Shown one piece after another: positions 25,346-33,185 of a stretch of 64,000 nt of DNA. The position numbers were made by a program, and so were the translations under genes. Numbering within the stretch: the first letter of the stretch is position 1; the number at the start of each line of letters is the position of its first letter. The notes under the pieces are model-generated. The model did no database searches. It was not told the DNA's origin and was given only the letters and a program-made list of their open reading frames with translations. The stretch is taken from assembly GCF_014207445.1 (NCBI RefSeq), contig NZ_JACHEM010000015.1:161450-225449 (forward strand). The letters are read 5' to 3'. This DNA comes from Streptomyces candidus (lineage in GTDB: Bacteria; Actinomycetota; Actinomycetes; Streptomycetales; Streptomycetaceae).

Positions 25346-28222
25346 ATGAGCATCGACCGAGAGACGACGAGGACCGCGCCCGAGGAGCTCCAGGATCTAC
25401 GGACGCCCCTCCGCGGCCGGGACGCCGAACTGGCGTTCATCGAGGCGCGGCTCGACGCGCTCGACCGGGGCGAGGGCGGGATCATCCGCGTCGAAGGCCC
25501 CGTCGGCATCGGCAGGTCCAGGATCCTCGCGGAGTCCGCGGCAGCCGCTGGGCGGCGCGGGACGAGGGTGTTCGAGGGATCGGCGGACCCCGACGAACAG
25601 TTCGTGCCCCTCGGCCCGCTCCTCGACGGTCTGCTCTCCGGCGAGGAACCGCTGTCGGACGCCGTCCGCCTCAGGGACCTCGCCACGACGCCCGGTCAGC
25701 GCTTCTGGCTGCTCCAGGAACTGGGGGACCGGCTGCGGGAGACCGCTCGCAACGGCCCGCTGCTCGTCGTCCTCGACGACCTCCAGTGGTGCGACGACCT
25801 GACCCTCCTCACCTTCAACACCCTCGCGGCCGGACTCTCGTCGCACGCCATCCTGTGGCTGGTCGCCGTGCGCGGCGGCAGCGTGCCCTCGGGAGTGCGC
25901 ACGACCCTGGACCGGATCCGGCGGGCAGGCGCACACGAGCTGGCGCTGGGAGCGCTCTCCGACCGGGCGATCACGCGGATCACCGAGGACGTCCTGGGCG
26001 CCGCTCCCGCCCCGGACGTCCTGCGCGTCGCCCGACGCGCCGAAGGAGTCCCACAGTTGCTGGTCGAGCTGCTCGGCTCGCTGCGGGAGGCGGTGACGAT
26101 CGAGAACGGCACGGCCAGGCTGCCGGCCGGACCGCTCGGCCCACGGGAACTCCCCTCTGTGGTGCGCCGCCTCGGCCAGCTGTCCGAAGGGGCACGGGAG
26201 CTGGTGCAGACGGCGGCCACCGTGGGCGGCCCGGTCACCGTCGCGCTGCTGGCCGAACTGCTCGGCAGGTCCTCGGCGGCGCTCATCACAGCGGTACGGG
26301 AATCGCTCGACGCCGATCTGCTCACCGAAAGCGGCGACCGCCTCGCCTTCCGCCACGACCTGATCCGCGAGGCGGTCGAAGCCGGCCTCCCGCTGCCCCT
26401 GCGTCAAGCTCTGCGAGGTCAGGCTGCCGGGCTGCTGCCGAGGGGCACGACCTTTCCCGACGAGCGTCCCGGGGCTTCGGCCGGGAGGACGGCGCCGGCA
26501 GGTGCAACGGAGGCGGGGAAAGCGGGACCGGGAGACGCGACGGAGGCCGACCGGCTGCGCACCGCCGCGGCGGAACTCGCGGCCACCGCTCCCGGACCCG
26601 CCGCGGAACACAGCCTCAAAGCCTTGGAACTCACCCCGCCGAACGCTCCGGGGCGGCCGAGGGTCATCGCCGAGACGATCCCGCTGCTCTGGCAGACGGG
26701 CCGGTCCGCCCAGGCACGTGAGCTGGGAGCTTCCGCCCTGGCGACCGGCGGTCTCGGAACCGAGGACGAGGCGCGCATCCGCCTGGCCCTGGCACGGCTC
26801 GCCGCACCGTTCGACTTCTCCGAGGCGGCCCGGCAGGCGCGTACCGGGGCGGCACTGCCGGGAATCTCCGCGGGGGTGAAGGGGCGACTGCTCGCCATGC
26901 TCGCTGTCGGTCTGTCGATGGCGGGCGAGCACTCGGCGGCCGAGCGGGCGGCCGCGGAGGCGTGGGAGACCGCAGCGGCAGCGGGGGACCGCTCCGTCGA
27001 GGCCACGTTGTCGACGGTCCGCTCGGCCGTGAGTTTCCACCGCATGGACCTGACCGAGGCGTTCCGGCAGGCCGAGCGGGCCGCCGCGCTGGCCGATGCC
27101 CTGGGCATCAGCACCTCGCTGTGGGTTCCGGAGGCCTTGTGGCACGCTCTCCTGTCGCACACCACCGGACGCCCGGCAGAGGCGCTCGCCGCCGCGGAGG
27201 ACGGCATCCGCCTCACCAGGGAGCAGGGCCGGGCAGTGGCCACCCGGATGTGGCTCATGACCAGGTCCCGCATCCTTCTGGAGGCCGGACGGCTGACGGA
27301 GGCCCGGGCCGACGCCGAAGCCGCGTCCGCGACGACCGACGATCCCGGCCCGGGCAACCTCGCCGACGTCACCCTCCGGTACGTGATGATGCGCGTCGCC
27401 CTCCACACCAACGACCAGCAGACCGCACGGATGTACGCGGCGCAGGCGAGGCGCATGCGGACCGACGACGCACCCGTCGTCCGGCACTTCGGCTCCTGGA
27501 TGCTGGCGCTGATGGCCGACTCCGAAGGCCGGCCCGACCGGGCCATGGCCGAACTCGACGAGGTGCTGACGTCGCCCGCCGCGGACCGGCCGGCCTACGC
27601 CGGCTTGGTCGACCCCGCCGACGCCCCCGTCCTCGTCCGCCTGGCGTTGCGCGCCGGCGCGCACGAACGGGCCGCGCAGGCAGCGGACCAGGCCGAGCGA
27701 CTGGCCGCGCTCAACCCCGGCCTCACGTTTCTCACCGCGACCGCCGCGCACGCCCGGGGGCTCCTCGACAACGACCTCACCACTCTCGTACGCGCTGTCC
27801 GACTGTACGAGAACTGTCCTCGGCCGTTGGCGAGGGCGTCAGCACTGGAGGACGCCGGACGCAGGCTGGCGGCCACCCGCACTTCCGAAGCGGTGCCGTA
27901 CTTCGACACGGCCCTCGCTCTCTACGCGCGAGCGGGCGCCGAGCGGGACGTCGCACGCGTCCGCCGACGCCTGCGGGCCGCCGGTGTCCGCCGCCGCCCC
28001 TCGACGCCCGGACTCTCCAGCGCATGGCCCGAGCTGACGGCCGCGGAGCTGCGAGTGGTACGGACCGTGGCCCGAGGGCTCACCAACCAACAGGTGGCCG
28101 AGCACCTCTCCCTCTCGCCGCACACGGTCGGTTCGCACCTGCGCCGGGCCTTCACCAAGCTGGACATCACCTCGCGCGTGGAGCTGACCCGGCTGGCGAA
28201 GCACCGCGACAGCGGAGAGTAG
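25346..28222 (+). CDS. Large LuxR-family ATPase regulator with altered P-loop
   Basis: The 958-residue protein has the LAL layout. An N-terminal nucleotide-binding module runs from about residue 20, then Walker B LLVVLDDLQWCDD near 139-151, a long alanine-rich helical middle, and a LuxR helix-turn-helix near 895-950 (ELRVVRTVARGLTNQQVAEH, SPHTVGSHL). The P-loop reads GPVGIGRS at 51-58, with arginine where the ATP-binding lysine is expected, so nucleotide hydrolysis may be weakened. It follows the flavin monooxygenase pair after 60 bp, but has its own leader. Confidence 0.9.
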   Translation: MSIDRETTRTAPEELQDLRTPLRGRDAELAFIEARLDALDRGEGGIIRVEGPVGIGRSRILAESAAAAGRRGTRVFEGSADPDEQFVPLGPLLDGLLSGEEPLSDAVRLRDLATTPGQRFWLLQELGDRLRETARNGPLLVVLDDLQWCDDLTLLTFNTLAAGLSSHAILWLVAVRGGSVPSGVRTTLDRIRRAGAHELALGALSDRAITRITEDVLGAAPAPDVLRVARRAEGVPQLLVELLGSLREAVTIENGTARLPAGPLGPRELPSVVRRLGQLSEGARELVQTAATVGGPVTVALLAELLGRSSAALITAVRESLDADLLTESGDRLAFRHDLIREAVEAGLPLPLRQALRGQAAGLLPRGTTFPDERPGASAGRTAPAGATEAGKAGPGDATEADRLRTAAAELAATAPGPAAEHSLKALELTPPNAPGRPRVIAETIPLLWQTGRSAQARELGASALATGGLGTEDEARIRLALARLAAPFDFSEAARQARTGAALPGISAGVKGRLLAMLAVGLSMAGEHSAAERAAAEAWETAAAAGDRSVEATLSTVRSAVSFHRMDLTEAFRQAERAAALADALGISTSLWVPEALWHALLSHTTGRPAEALAAAEDGIRLTREQGRAVATRMWLMTRSRILLEAGRLTEARADAEAASATTDDPGPGNLADVTLRYVMMRVALHTNDQQTARMYAAQARRMRTDDAPVVRHFGSWMLALMADSEGRPDRAMAELDEVLTSPAADRPAYAGLVDPADAPVLVRLALRAGAHERAAQAADQAERLAALNPGLTFLTATAAHARGLLDNDLTTLVRAVRLYENCPRPLARASALEDAGRRLAATRTSEAVPYFDTALALYARAGAERDVARVRRRLRAAGVRRRPSTPGLSSAWPELTAAELRVVRTVARGLTNQQVAEHLSLSPHTVGSHLRRAFTKLDITSRVELTRLAKHRDSGE

Positions 28223-28357
28223 TTGCTTCGTATCCCCTGCCGCCGCCATGGCAATGGACGATTCGTGTGATGTGCCGACGCCGTCGCTTCCTCAGAATGG
28301 TCAAGAACCGCGGAGTGGAGAAGTCCGCGGGGAACAGTTGGTCGAGAGGAACAGCGC

Positions 28358-29605
28358 ATGACCGCAAGGCTCCAGCGAGCCCGCCCCGGCAGCCCCGAGC
28401 TCCAGGCGCTTGTCGACGAACTCGCGGAGCGGCTCGGCCGGTCCGTCGCCGTCGACGACCCGCTGGTCCGCATGGTCTGCACGAGCCGCCACTTCGGCGA
28501 CGAGGACCCGGTCCGCATCGGCACCCTGCTGCAGGGCCGCGCCGACAACGCGGCCATCCGCTACGTCCTCGACCAGGGCGTGACCCAGTGGTCCCGGGCC
28601 GGATTCATCGACGGCCGTGACGACCTCGGACTGCTGCCCCGTTACGTGGCGCCCCTGCGCGAGCGCGGACACCTCCTGGGACTGCTCCTGGTGGTCGTGC
28701 CCGAGAAGTCGCTCACGGAGCACGAGACGCGTGCCATCGCGCAGGCCGCGGACGTCATGGCCGCCCAGATGCACGCAGAGCACCTCGCCACCGACACCCG
28801 GAAGGCCGACGAGCGGGACCTCGTCCTCGAACTCGTCGGCGCCGACGCCACCGCCCGTACCACCGCACGGCAGCGGGGCAAGGAACTCGGACTGCTCGGG
28901 GCGGCCGAGCACGTCCAGGTCACCGTCGTCCAGCTGAGCCGCGCGACCGAACTCGTGCGGCAGTCCGAGACGGCCCTGTGGGGGGCGCTGGAGGGGTTCC
29001 GGCAGACGCGTTCGGCCCAGGGTCTCGTCGCGGTCGGCACGGAGCGGGCGACACTGCTCCAACTGCGCGACCGCCCGCCCGGCCAGGACGAGGTCACCGC
29101 ACAGTCCGCTCGCATCCTGGACGCACTCCGTACCTTCCTGGGCCCTTCGGTGCACCCCGTGATCGGCGTCGGCGGCCGGCACCACGGCCTGGACGACGCA
29201 TGGATGTCGTACGAGCAGGCGCTCGTGGCGGCACGCGCGGCACGCCGACTGCCCACCCTGAAGAGCGTCGGTGACTGGGAGCTGCTCGGGGAGCTCGCGG
29301 TGCTGCTCCAGCTCCCCGAGCACGCCCTGAACGCGTCCTTGGTCCCGAAGCCGCTCCGTACCCTGGGCGACTCTCACGGCGGCGACCGCCTGCGGGACAC
29401 CCTGCGGTCGTTCCTCGAACACGCGGGATCGATTCCCCGGACCGCGGACACGCTGGGAATCCACCGCACCTCGCTCTACTACCGCCTGCGCCAGATCCAG
29501 GAGATCACCGGACTCGACCTCGACAACGGCGCCCACCGGCTCACCCTGCACCTCGGCCTCAGGATCGAGGAACTCCTCTCCCCGGGCGGCGACGGGGCCG
29601 TCTGA
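28358..29605 (+). CDS. PucR/CdaR-type transcriptional regulator
   Basis: The 415-residue protein has a GAF-like sensory N-terminus with DPLVRMVCTSRHFGDED. A central GGDEF-related region follows (AEHVQVTVVQLSRATELV). The C-terminal PucR helix-turn-helix is HAGSIPRTADTLGIHRTSLY then YRLRQIQEITGLDLD. Such regulators sense metabolites and usually control nearby catabolic genes. It is followed 138 bp later by an alpha/beta hydrolase and an AraC-type gene, which are plausible targets. Confidence 0.9.
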   Translation: MTARLQRARPGSPELQALVDELAERLGRSVAVDDPLVRMVCTSRHFGDEDPVRIGTLLQGRADNAAIRYVLDQGVTQWSRAGFIDGRDDLGLLPRYVAPLRERGHLLGLLLVVVPEKSLTEHETRAIAQAADVMAAQMHAEHLATDTRKADERDLVLELVGADATARTTARQRGKELGLLGAAEHVQVTVVQLSRATELVRQSETALWGALEGFRQTRSAQGLVAVGTERATLLQLRDRPPGQDEVTAQSARILDALRTFLGPSVHPVIGVGGRHHGLDDAWMSYEQALVAARAARRLPTLKSVGDWELLGELAVLLQLPEHALNASLVPKPLRTLGDSHGGDRLRDTLRSFLEHAGSIPRTADTLGIHRTSLYYRLRQIQEITGLDLDNGAHRLTLHLGLRIEELLSPGGDGAV

Positions 29606-29743
29606 CCACGGACCCGCTTCGACAAAGCGAGGAGGATCCACGGCCCGATTCCTACAGCTCGCGGTGGTGGGGGCAGCGGGCCGCCATCGATGATGTTCGG
29701 GACGGGCGGGAACGATGCACCGCCTCCGACCAGGGGAGAGGTC

Positions 29744-30595
29744 ATGAAGGAACTGATCACGACGGACGGTGCGCGGCTCGCGTACCAGGACACCGGCGGC
29801 GAGGGCGTCCCGCTGGTGATGCTGCACGGCTGGGGGCAGACGCAGGCGATGTTCCGCCACCAGGTCGAGGGGCTGGCGCCCGGCCGTCGCGTCGTCACCG
29901 TCGACTTCCGCGGCCACGGGAAGTCCGGCAAGCCGCGTCACGGCTACCGCATCGCCCGGCTCTCCCGCGATGTGCTCGAACTCGTCGACCATCTCGGTCT
30001 CGACCGTTTCGACGCACTGGGCTGGTCCATGGGCGTCTCGGTGTGGTGGAGCTTCATCGACCAGTACGGGACCGGACGGATCCGGCGCTTCGTCGCCGTC
30101 GACCAGCCCGCGGCGGTCGCCGCCGTGCCCTGGATGACCGAGCGCGAGCAGCGGGACTCCGGTGCCATCTTCGATGTGTCGGGGCTGCTGTACCTGGGTG
30201 CGTCCCTCGCGGGGCCGGAGGGCGACACGGTCCGCGCCGAGTTCGTGCGCGGCATGTTCTCCGGCGATTCCGACCCCGAGGTGCTGGCCTTCGTCGACGA
30301 GGAGATCCTGTCGACACCCGCCCACGCGGGAGTACCGCTGCTGTTCGACCACTGCGCGCAGGACTGGCGCGACGTGCTTCCCCGGATCGACGTGCCGACC
30401 CTGGTGATCGGGTGTGAGGGAAGCCATGTGCACCCCGATTCGCAGCGCTTCGTCGCCGAACGGATTCCCGGCGCACGCCTGCACGTCTTCGCCTCCGACG
30501 TGGCGAACTCGCACTTCCCCTTCCTGGAGAACCCGCAGGCCTTCAACGCAGTGGTGGAGAAGTTCCTGGCCGAGGAGCCGGCGAACGGGGTATGA
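29744..30595 (+). CDS. Alpha/beta hydrolase
   Basis: The 283-residue protein opens MKELITTDGARLAYQDTGGE and has MLHGWGQTQAMF (oxyanion loop), VDFRGHGKSGKP and the nucleophile elbow GWSMGVS (Ser near residue 94). The C-terminal active-site region contains SHFPFLENP, where the catalytic histidine lies. It is a cytoplasmic hydrolase of the broad esterase/lactonase group. An AGGGGAGAGG site precedes ATG 29744. The stop overlaps the AraC-type regulator start (ATGA), so the two are coupled. Confidence 0.9.
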   Translation: MKELITTDGARLAYQDTGGEGVPLVMLHGWGQTQAMFRHQVEGLAPGRRVVTVDFRGHGKSGKPRHGYRIARLSRDVLELVDHLGLDRFDALGWSMGVSVWWSFIDQYGTGRIRRFVAVDQPAAVAAVPWMTEREQRDSGAIFDVSGLLYLGASLAGPEGDTVRAEFVRGMFSGDSDPEVLAFVDEEILSTPAHAGVPLLFDHCAQDWRDVLPRIDVPTLVIGCEGSHVHPDSQRFVAERIPGARLHVFASDVANSHFPFLENPQAFNAVVEKFLAEEPANGV

Positions 30596-31545
30596 GTCCG
30601 CCCTCCGCCCGCACGCACCTACGGCTAGGAACCCCCATGCCCCTCACACTGATGTCCCGTGCGCTCGAACGGATACCCCGGCAAGCGCCCGATCCGGCCC
30701 CGCCCTCCTCCCGCTCGCGGTGGCTGGTCCAGATGCTCTCCGAGATGCCGGAGACGAACGACCCGACCCACGTCTACCTCGGCGTCCATGTCCGTGGGCG
30801 TGTCACCGTCGTCCACGAGCGTGCCAGAACCCTGCTGGAGCCGAACGACCTGGTCTTCTGCGACCCGGCCCGGCGGGATCTGCTGCAGTTCGCGGAAGAC
30901 TGCCGGATGATCTTCTTCCGGGTGCCCCGGTGCTATCTGGGCGTCACGGAGCCGGAGCTGAACCAGGTGCTCGGCGTACCCGTACGCGGGGGCGAGGGGA
31001 TCGGAGCCCTGGCGTCCGAGTTCCTCACCGCGCTCGCCGCCAAGGCCGAGTTCCAGAGGTCCACCATCGGGGACCGTCGTGCCCGGACGGCCGTGCACCT
31101 CCTCTCCGTTCTGGTCATGGAACTCCTCGAAGCGGACACGACGGACGAGGCCCACGACGCGTCCGGGGCCGTCAACGAGATGCTGTCCCGTATCCACGGC
31201 TACATCGAAGAGCACCTCATGGACCCGGACCTCTCACCGGAGTCGATCGCCCGCGCTCACCACATCTCCGTCCGCTACCTGCACAAGCTTTTCCAGAACG
31301 ACGGCGACACGGTGAGCCAATGGGTACGGCGGCGCAGGCTCGAGTTCTGCCGGTTCGAACTGAGCCGCTCCCACCGGAGGACGACCATGGCCGCGGTGGC
31401 GCACCGTTGGGGCTTCAGCAGCCCCTCGCACTTCAGCCGCACCTTCCGCGGGGCCTACGGCATGAGCCCCAGCGAATGGCAGGCGCTGGCAACCTCGGCC
31501 TTCGCGACGACGACTGACGGCGCGCAGGACGAGCGGAAACGCTGA
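30592..31545 (+). CDS. AraC family transcriptional regulator
   Basis: The 317-residue protein has an AraC-binding-like cupin N-terminal half (THVYLGVHVRGRVTVVHERA, LLEPNDLVFCDPARR) and a double helix-turn-helix at the C-terminus: LSPESIARAHHISVRYLHKL and the second helix with WGFSSPSHFSRTFRGAYGMSP. It resembles regulators of the AraC-like ligand-binding group (PF14525-type). The ATG at 30592 overlaps the hydrolase stop; an ATG at 30637 is an alternative start. It probably controls its own operon. Confidence 0.9.
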   Translation: MSPPSARTHLRLGTPMPLTLMSRALERIPRQAPDPAPPSSRSRWLVQMLSEMPETNDPTHVYLGVHVRGRVTVVHERARTLLEPNDLVFCDPARRDLLQFAEDCRMIFFRVPRCYLGVTEPELNQVLGVPVRGGEGIGALASEFLTALAAKAEFQRSTIGDRRARTAVHLLSVLVMELLEADTTDEAHDASGAVNEMLSRIHGYIEEHLMDPDLSPESIARAHHISVRYLHKLFQNDGDTVSQWVRRRRLEFCRFELSRSHRRTTMAAVAHRWGFSSPSHFSRTFRGAYGMSPSEWQALATSAFATTTDGAQDERKR

Positions 31546-31714
31546 GCCGTGTGTGCGCCGTCGTGTCAGCGCGGATGCGCGCATGTACCAGAGGTGCCGC
31601 CTCCACGGTCCTACCGTGAGTAACCGACCCACGGACCTCTTGCCGGAATTCCGGGCGGGCTCTGACCGTGATGAGGACGCCGACCCATGGCCCGACATCG
31701 AGAAGAGACCTTGA

Positions 31715-32479
31715 ATGACCAACCCCACCGTCGTCCTCGTGCACGGTGCCTTCGCCGACGCGACAGGCTGGATAGGCGTCATCTCGGAACTGCGGAACAG
31801 CGGTATCCCGGTGATCGCTCCGTCGAACCCACTGCGGGGTCTGACGTCGGACGCCGCCTACCTCGCCTCCGTCCTGGCCCAGGTCGAAGGCCCGGCCGTA
31901 CTCGTCGGCCACTCGTACGGCGGCGCGCTGATCACCGTGGCCGGCGCCGCCGAGAACGTCGTGGCGCTCGTGTACGTGGCCGCCTACGTGCCCCACGAGG
32001 GTGAGAGCCTCGGCCAGCTCCAAGGAGGCTTTCCCGCGCCTCCGCTGACGGGCAGCCTGAAGGAGTGGACCTATCCCCTCCTGGACGGAAACTCCGGAGT
32101 CGAGGTCACCATCGAAGAGACGGCCTTCCCCTCCGTGTTCGCGGCGGACGTGCCCGAGGACATCGCCGGCGTCCTGGCAGCGGCCCAACGCCCGCTCGCC
32201 ACCGCCGCCTTCACCGAGACCGCGTCCGCGGCGGCGTGGCGGACCAAACCGTCCTGGGCCCTGGTGGCCGGGGCGGACCGCGCGATCAGCCCCGAAGTCC
32301 AGCGCTTCGGTGCCGCACGGGCCGGAGCCGTCACCGTCGAACTTCCGGACGCCTCCCACGCCGTCCTCCTGTCCGAGCCCACCCGGGTCGCCGACCTGAT
32401 CAGCGAAGCGATACGGGCGACGAGCCGACCGGCCGGACTGCTCGATGCGAGGCGGATGCCGGTCGATCAGGAGAGGTGA
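31715..32479 (+). CDS. Alpha/beta hydrolase (paralogue of the 15738 gene)
   Basis: The 254-residue protein begins TVVLVHGAFADATGW and has the elbow GHSYGGALIT and the C-terminal ELPDASHAVLLS histidine region, sharing block-by-block resemblance with the gene at 15738-16463 and the relic at 11380-11690. All three are small cytoplasmic hydrolases often found next to stress or regulatory genes. The 3' end overlaps the convergent small membrane protein gene by 13 bp. Confidence 0.9.
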   Translation: MTNPTVVLVHGAFADATGWIGVISELRNSGIPVIAPSNPLRGLTSDAAYLASVLAQVEGPAVLVGHSYGGALITVAGAAENVVALVYVAAYVPHEGESLGQLQGGFPAPPLTGSLKEWTYPLLDGNSGVEVTIEETAFPSVFAADVPEDIAGVLAAAQRPLATAAFTETASAAAWRTKPSWALVAGADRAISPEVQRFGAARAGAVTVELPDASHAVLLSEPTRVADLISEAIRATSRPAGLLDARRMPVDQER

Positions 32480-32793
32480 TCGTCCAGCTTGCCGCTCACG
32501 AAGACGAGTCCGGCCCCGACGACGAGGATCGTCCCGGCGGTCTTCATGTCCTCCGTGCCTTCCGCTGCTTCCCGTTGCCCTTCTTCATAGGTGGTGACGT
32601 CACCCTTCTCCCCGCCCACCCACTCGACGCAGGAATCGCCACTCTTCATCGTCTGGCCTTCGCACTCCTCACCGAAGTTCGCCGCCTGGCAGGCCGTCAC
32701 GAACCAGAAACCGCAGACGAGTACCGCCGCGATACCGCAGAGCCTCATGCCCATGGCAATGGAGTAGGCAACGCTCTTGGCCGCAGGTTTCAC
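32467..32793 (-). CDS. Small membrane protein of unknown function
   Basis: The 108-residue protein starts at GTG 32793 (VKPAAKSVAYS), chosen because a GGGGGA ribosome site lies about 8 bp upstream and because the start overlaps the preceding stop as GTGA. It has a helix around residues 20-35 (CGIAAVLVCGFWFVTACQAA), a short cysteine-containing extracytoplasmic loop and a second helix near the C-terminus (AGTILVVGAGLVFVSG). Unknown family. Confidence 0.65.
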   Translation of the reverse strand: MKPAAKSVAYSIAMGMRLCGIAAVLVCGFWFVTACQAANFGEECEGQTMKSGDSCVEWVGGEKGDVTTYEEGQREAAEGTEDMKTAGTILVVGAGLVFVSGKLDDHLS

Positions 32794-33029
32794 CGACTGG
32801 TCCCCCGTTCCGTGCAACGCGCGCCCGAGTCCCGGCAGAAGTGTTTCGCGTCCGGACCGCCGACCGTGAGGAGGGCCACGGCGTGACGGGCGACCGTGCA
32901 GGTCTCGGCGAGGGCAGCACTGGCCCTCGCCGCATCGGCCGGGGCGGCGGCGATCACGGGCGCAGCGAGGCCCTTACCCACAGCGTTCCCGAGCGGGGCT
33001 CGGGAGGTTCTTGTCGTATTTCTGTTCAT
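32790..33029 (-). CDS. Small hypothetical protein, coupled to the downstream membrane protein
   Basis: The 79-residue frame begins at ATG 33029 after a CAGGAAG site, with MNRNTTRTSRAPLGNAVGKG and two cysteines in the second half. Its TGA overlaps the GTG of the next gene, and codon bias is good over the first two thirds. No domain was recognised. The coupling is the main reason to call it a gene. Confidence 0.5.
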   Translation of the reverse strand: MNRNTTRTSRAPLGNAVGKGLAAPVIAAAPADAARASAALAETCTVARHAVALLTVGGPDAKHFCRDSGARCTERGTSR

Positions 33030-33185
33030 CGGCGCTTCCTGCTCTTCGGCTCTGTCGCTCTGTGTCGTCGCGCGTGGCCTGGCGCGGTGAGACCACGTCG
33101 GCCACACCTGGAAGCTAGGCGTCTCCGCTGGATGTCGGACAGGCCAGACGACAGGCCACATCTGACCGGTCGTACCCCCGCGTGG

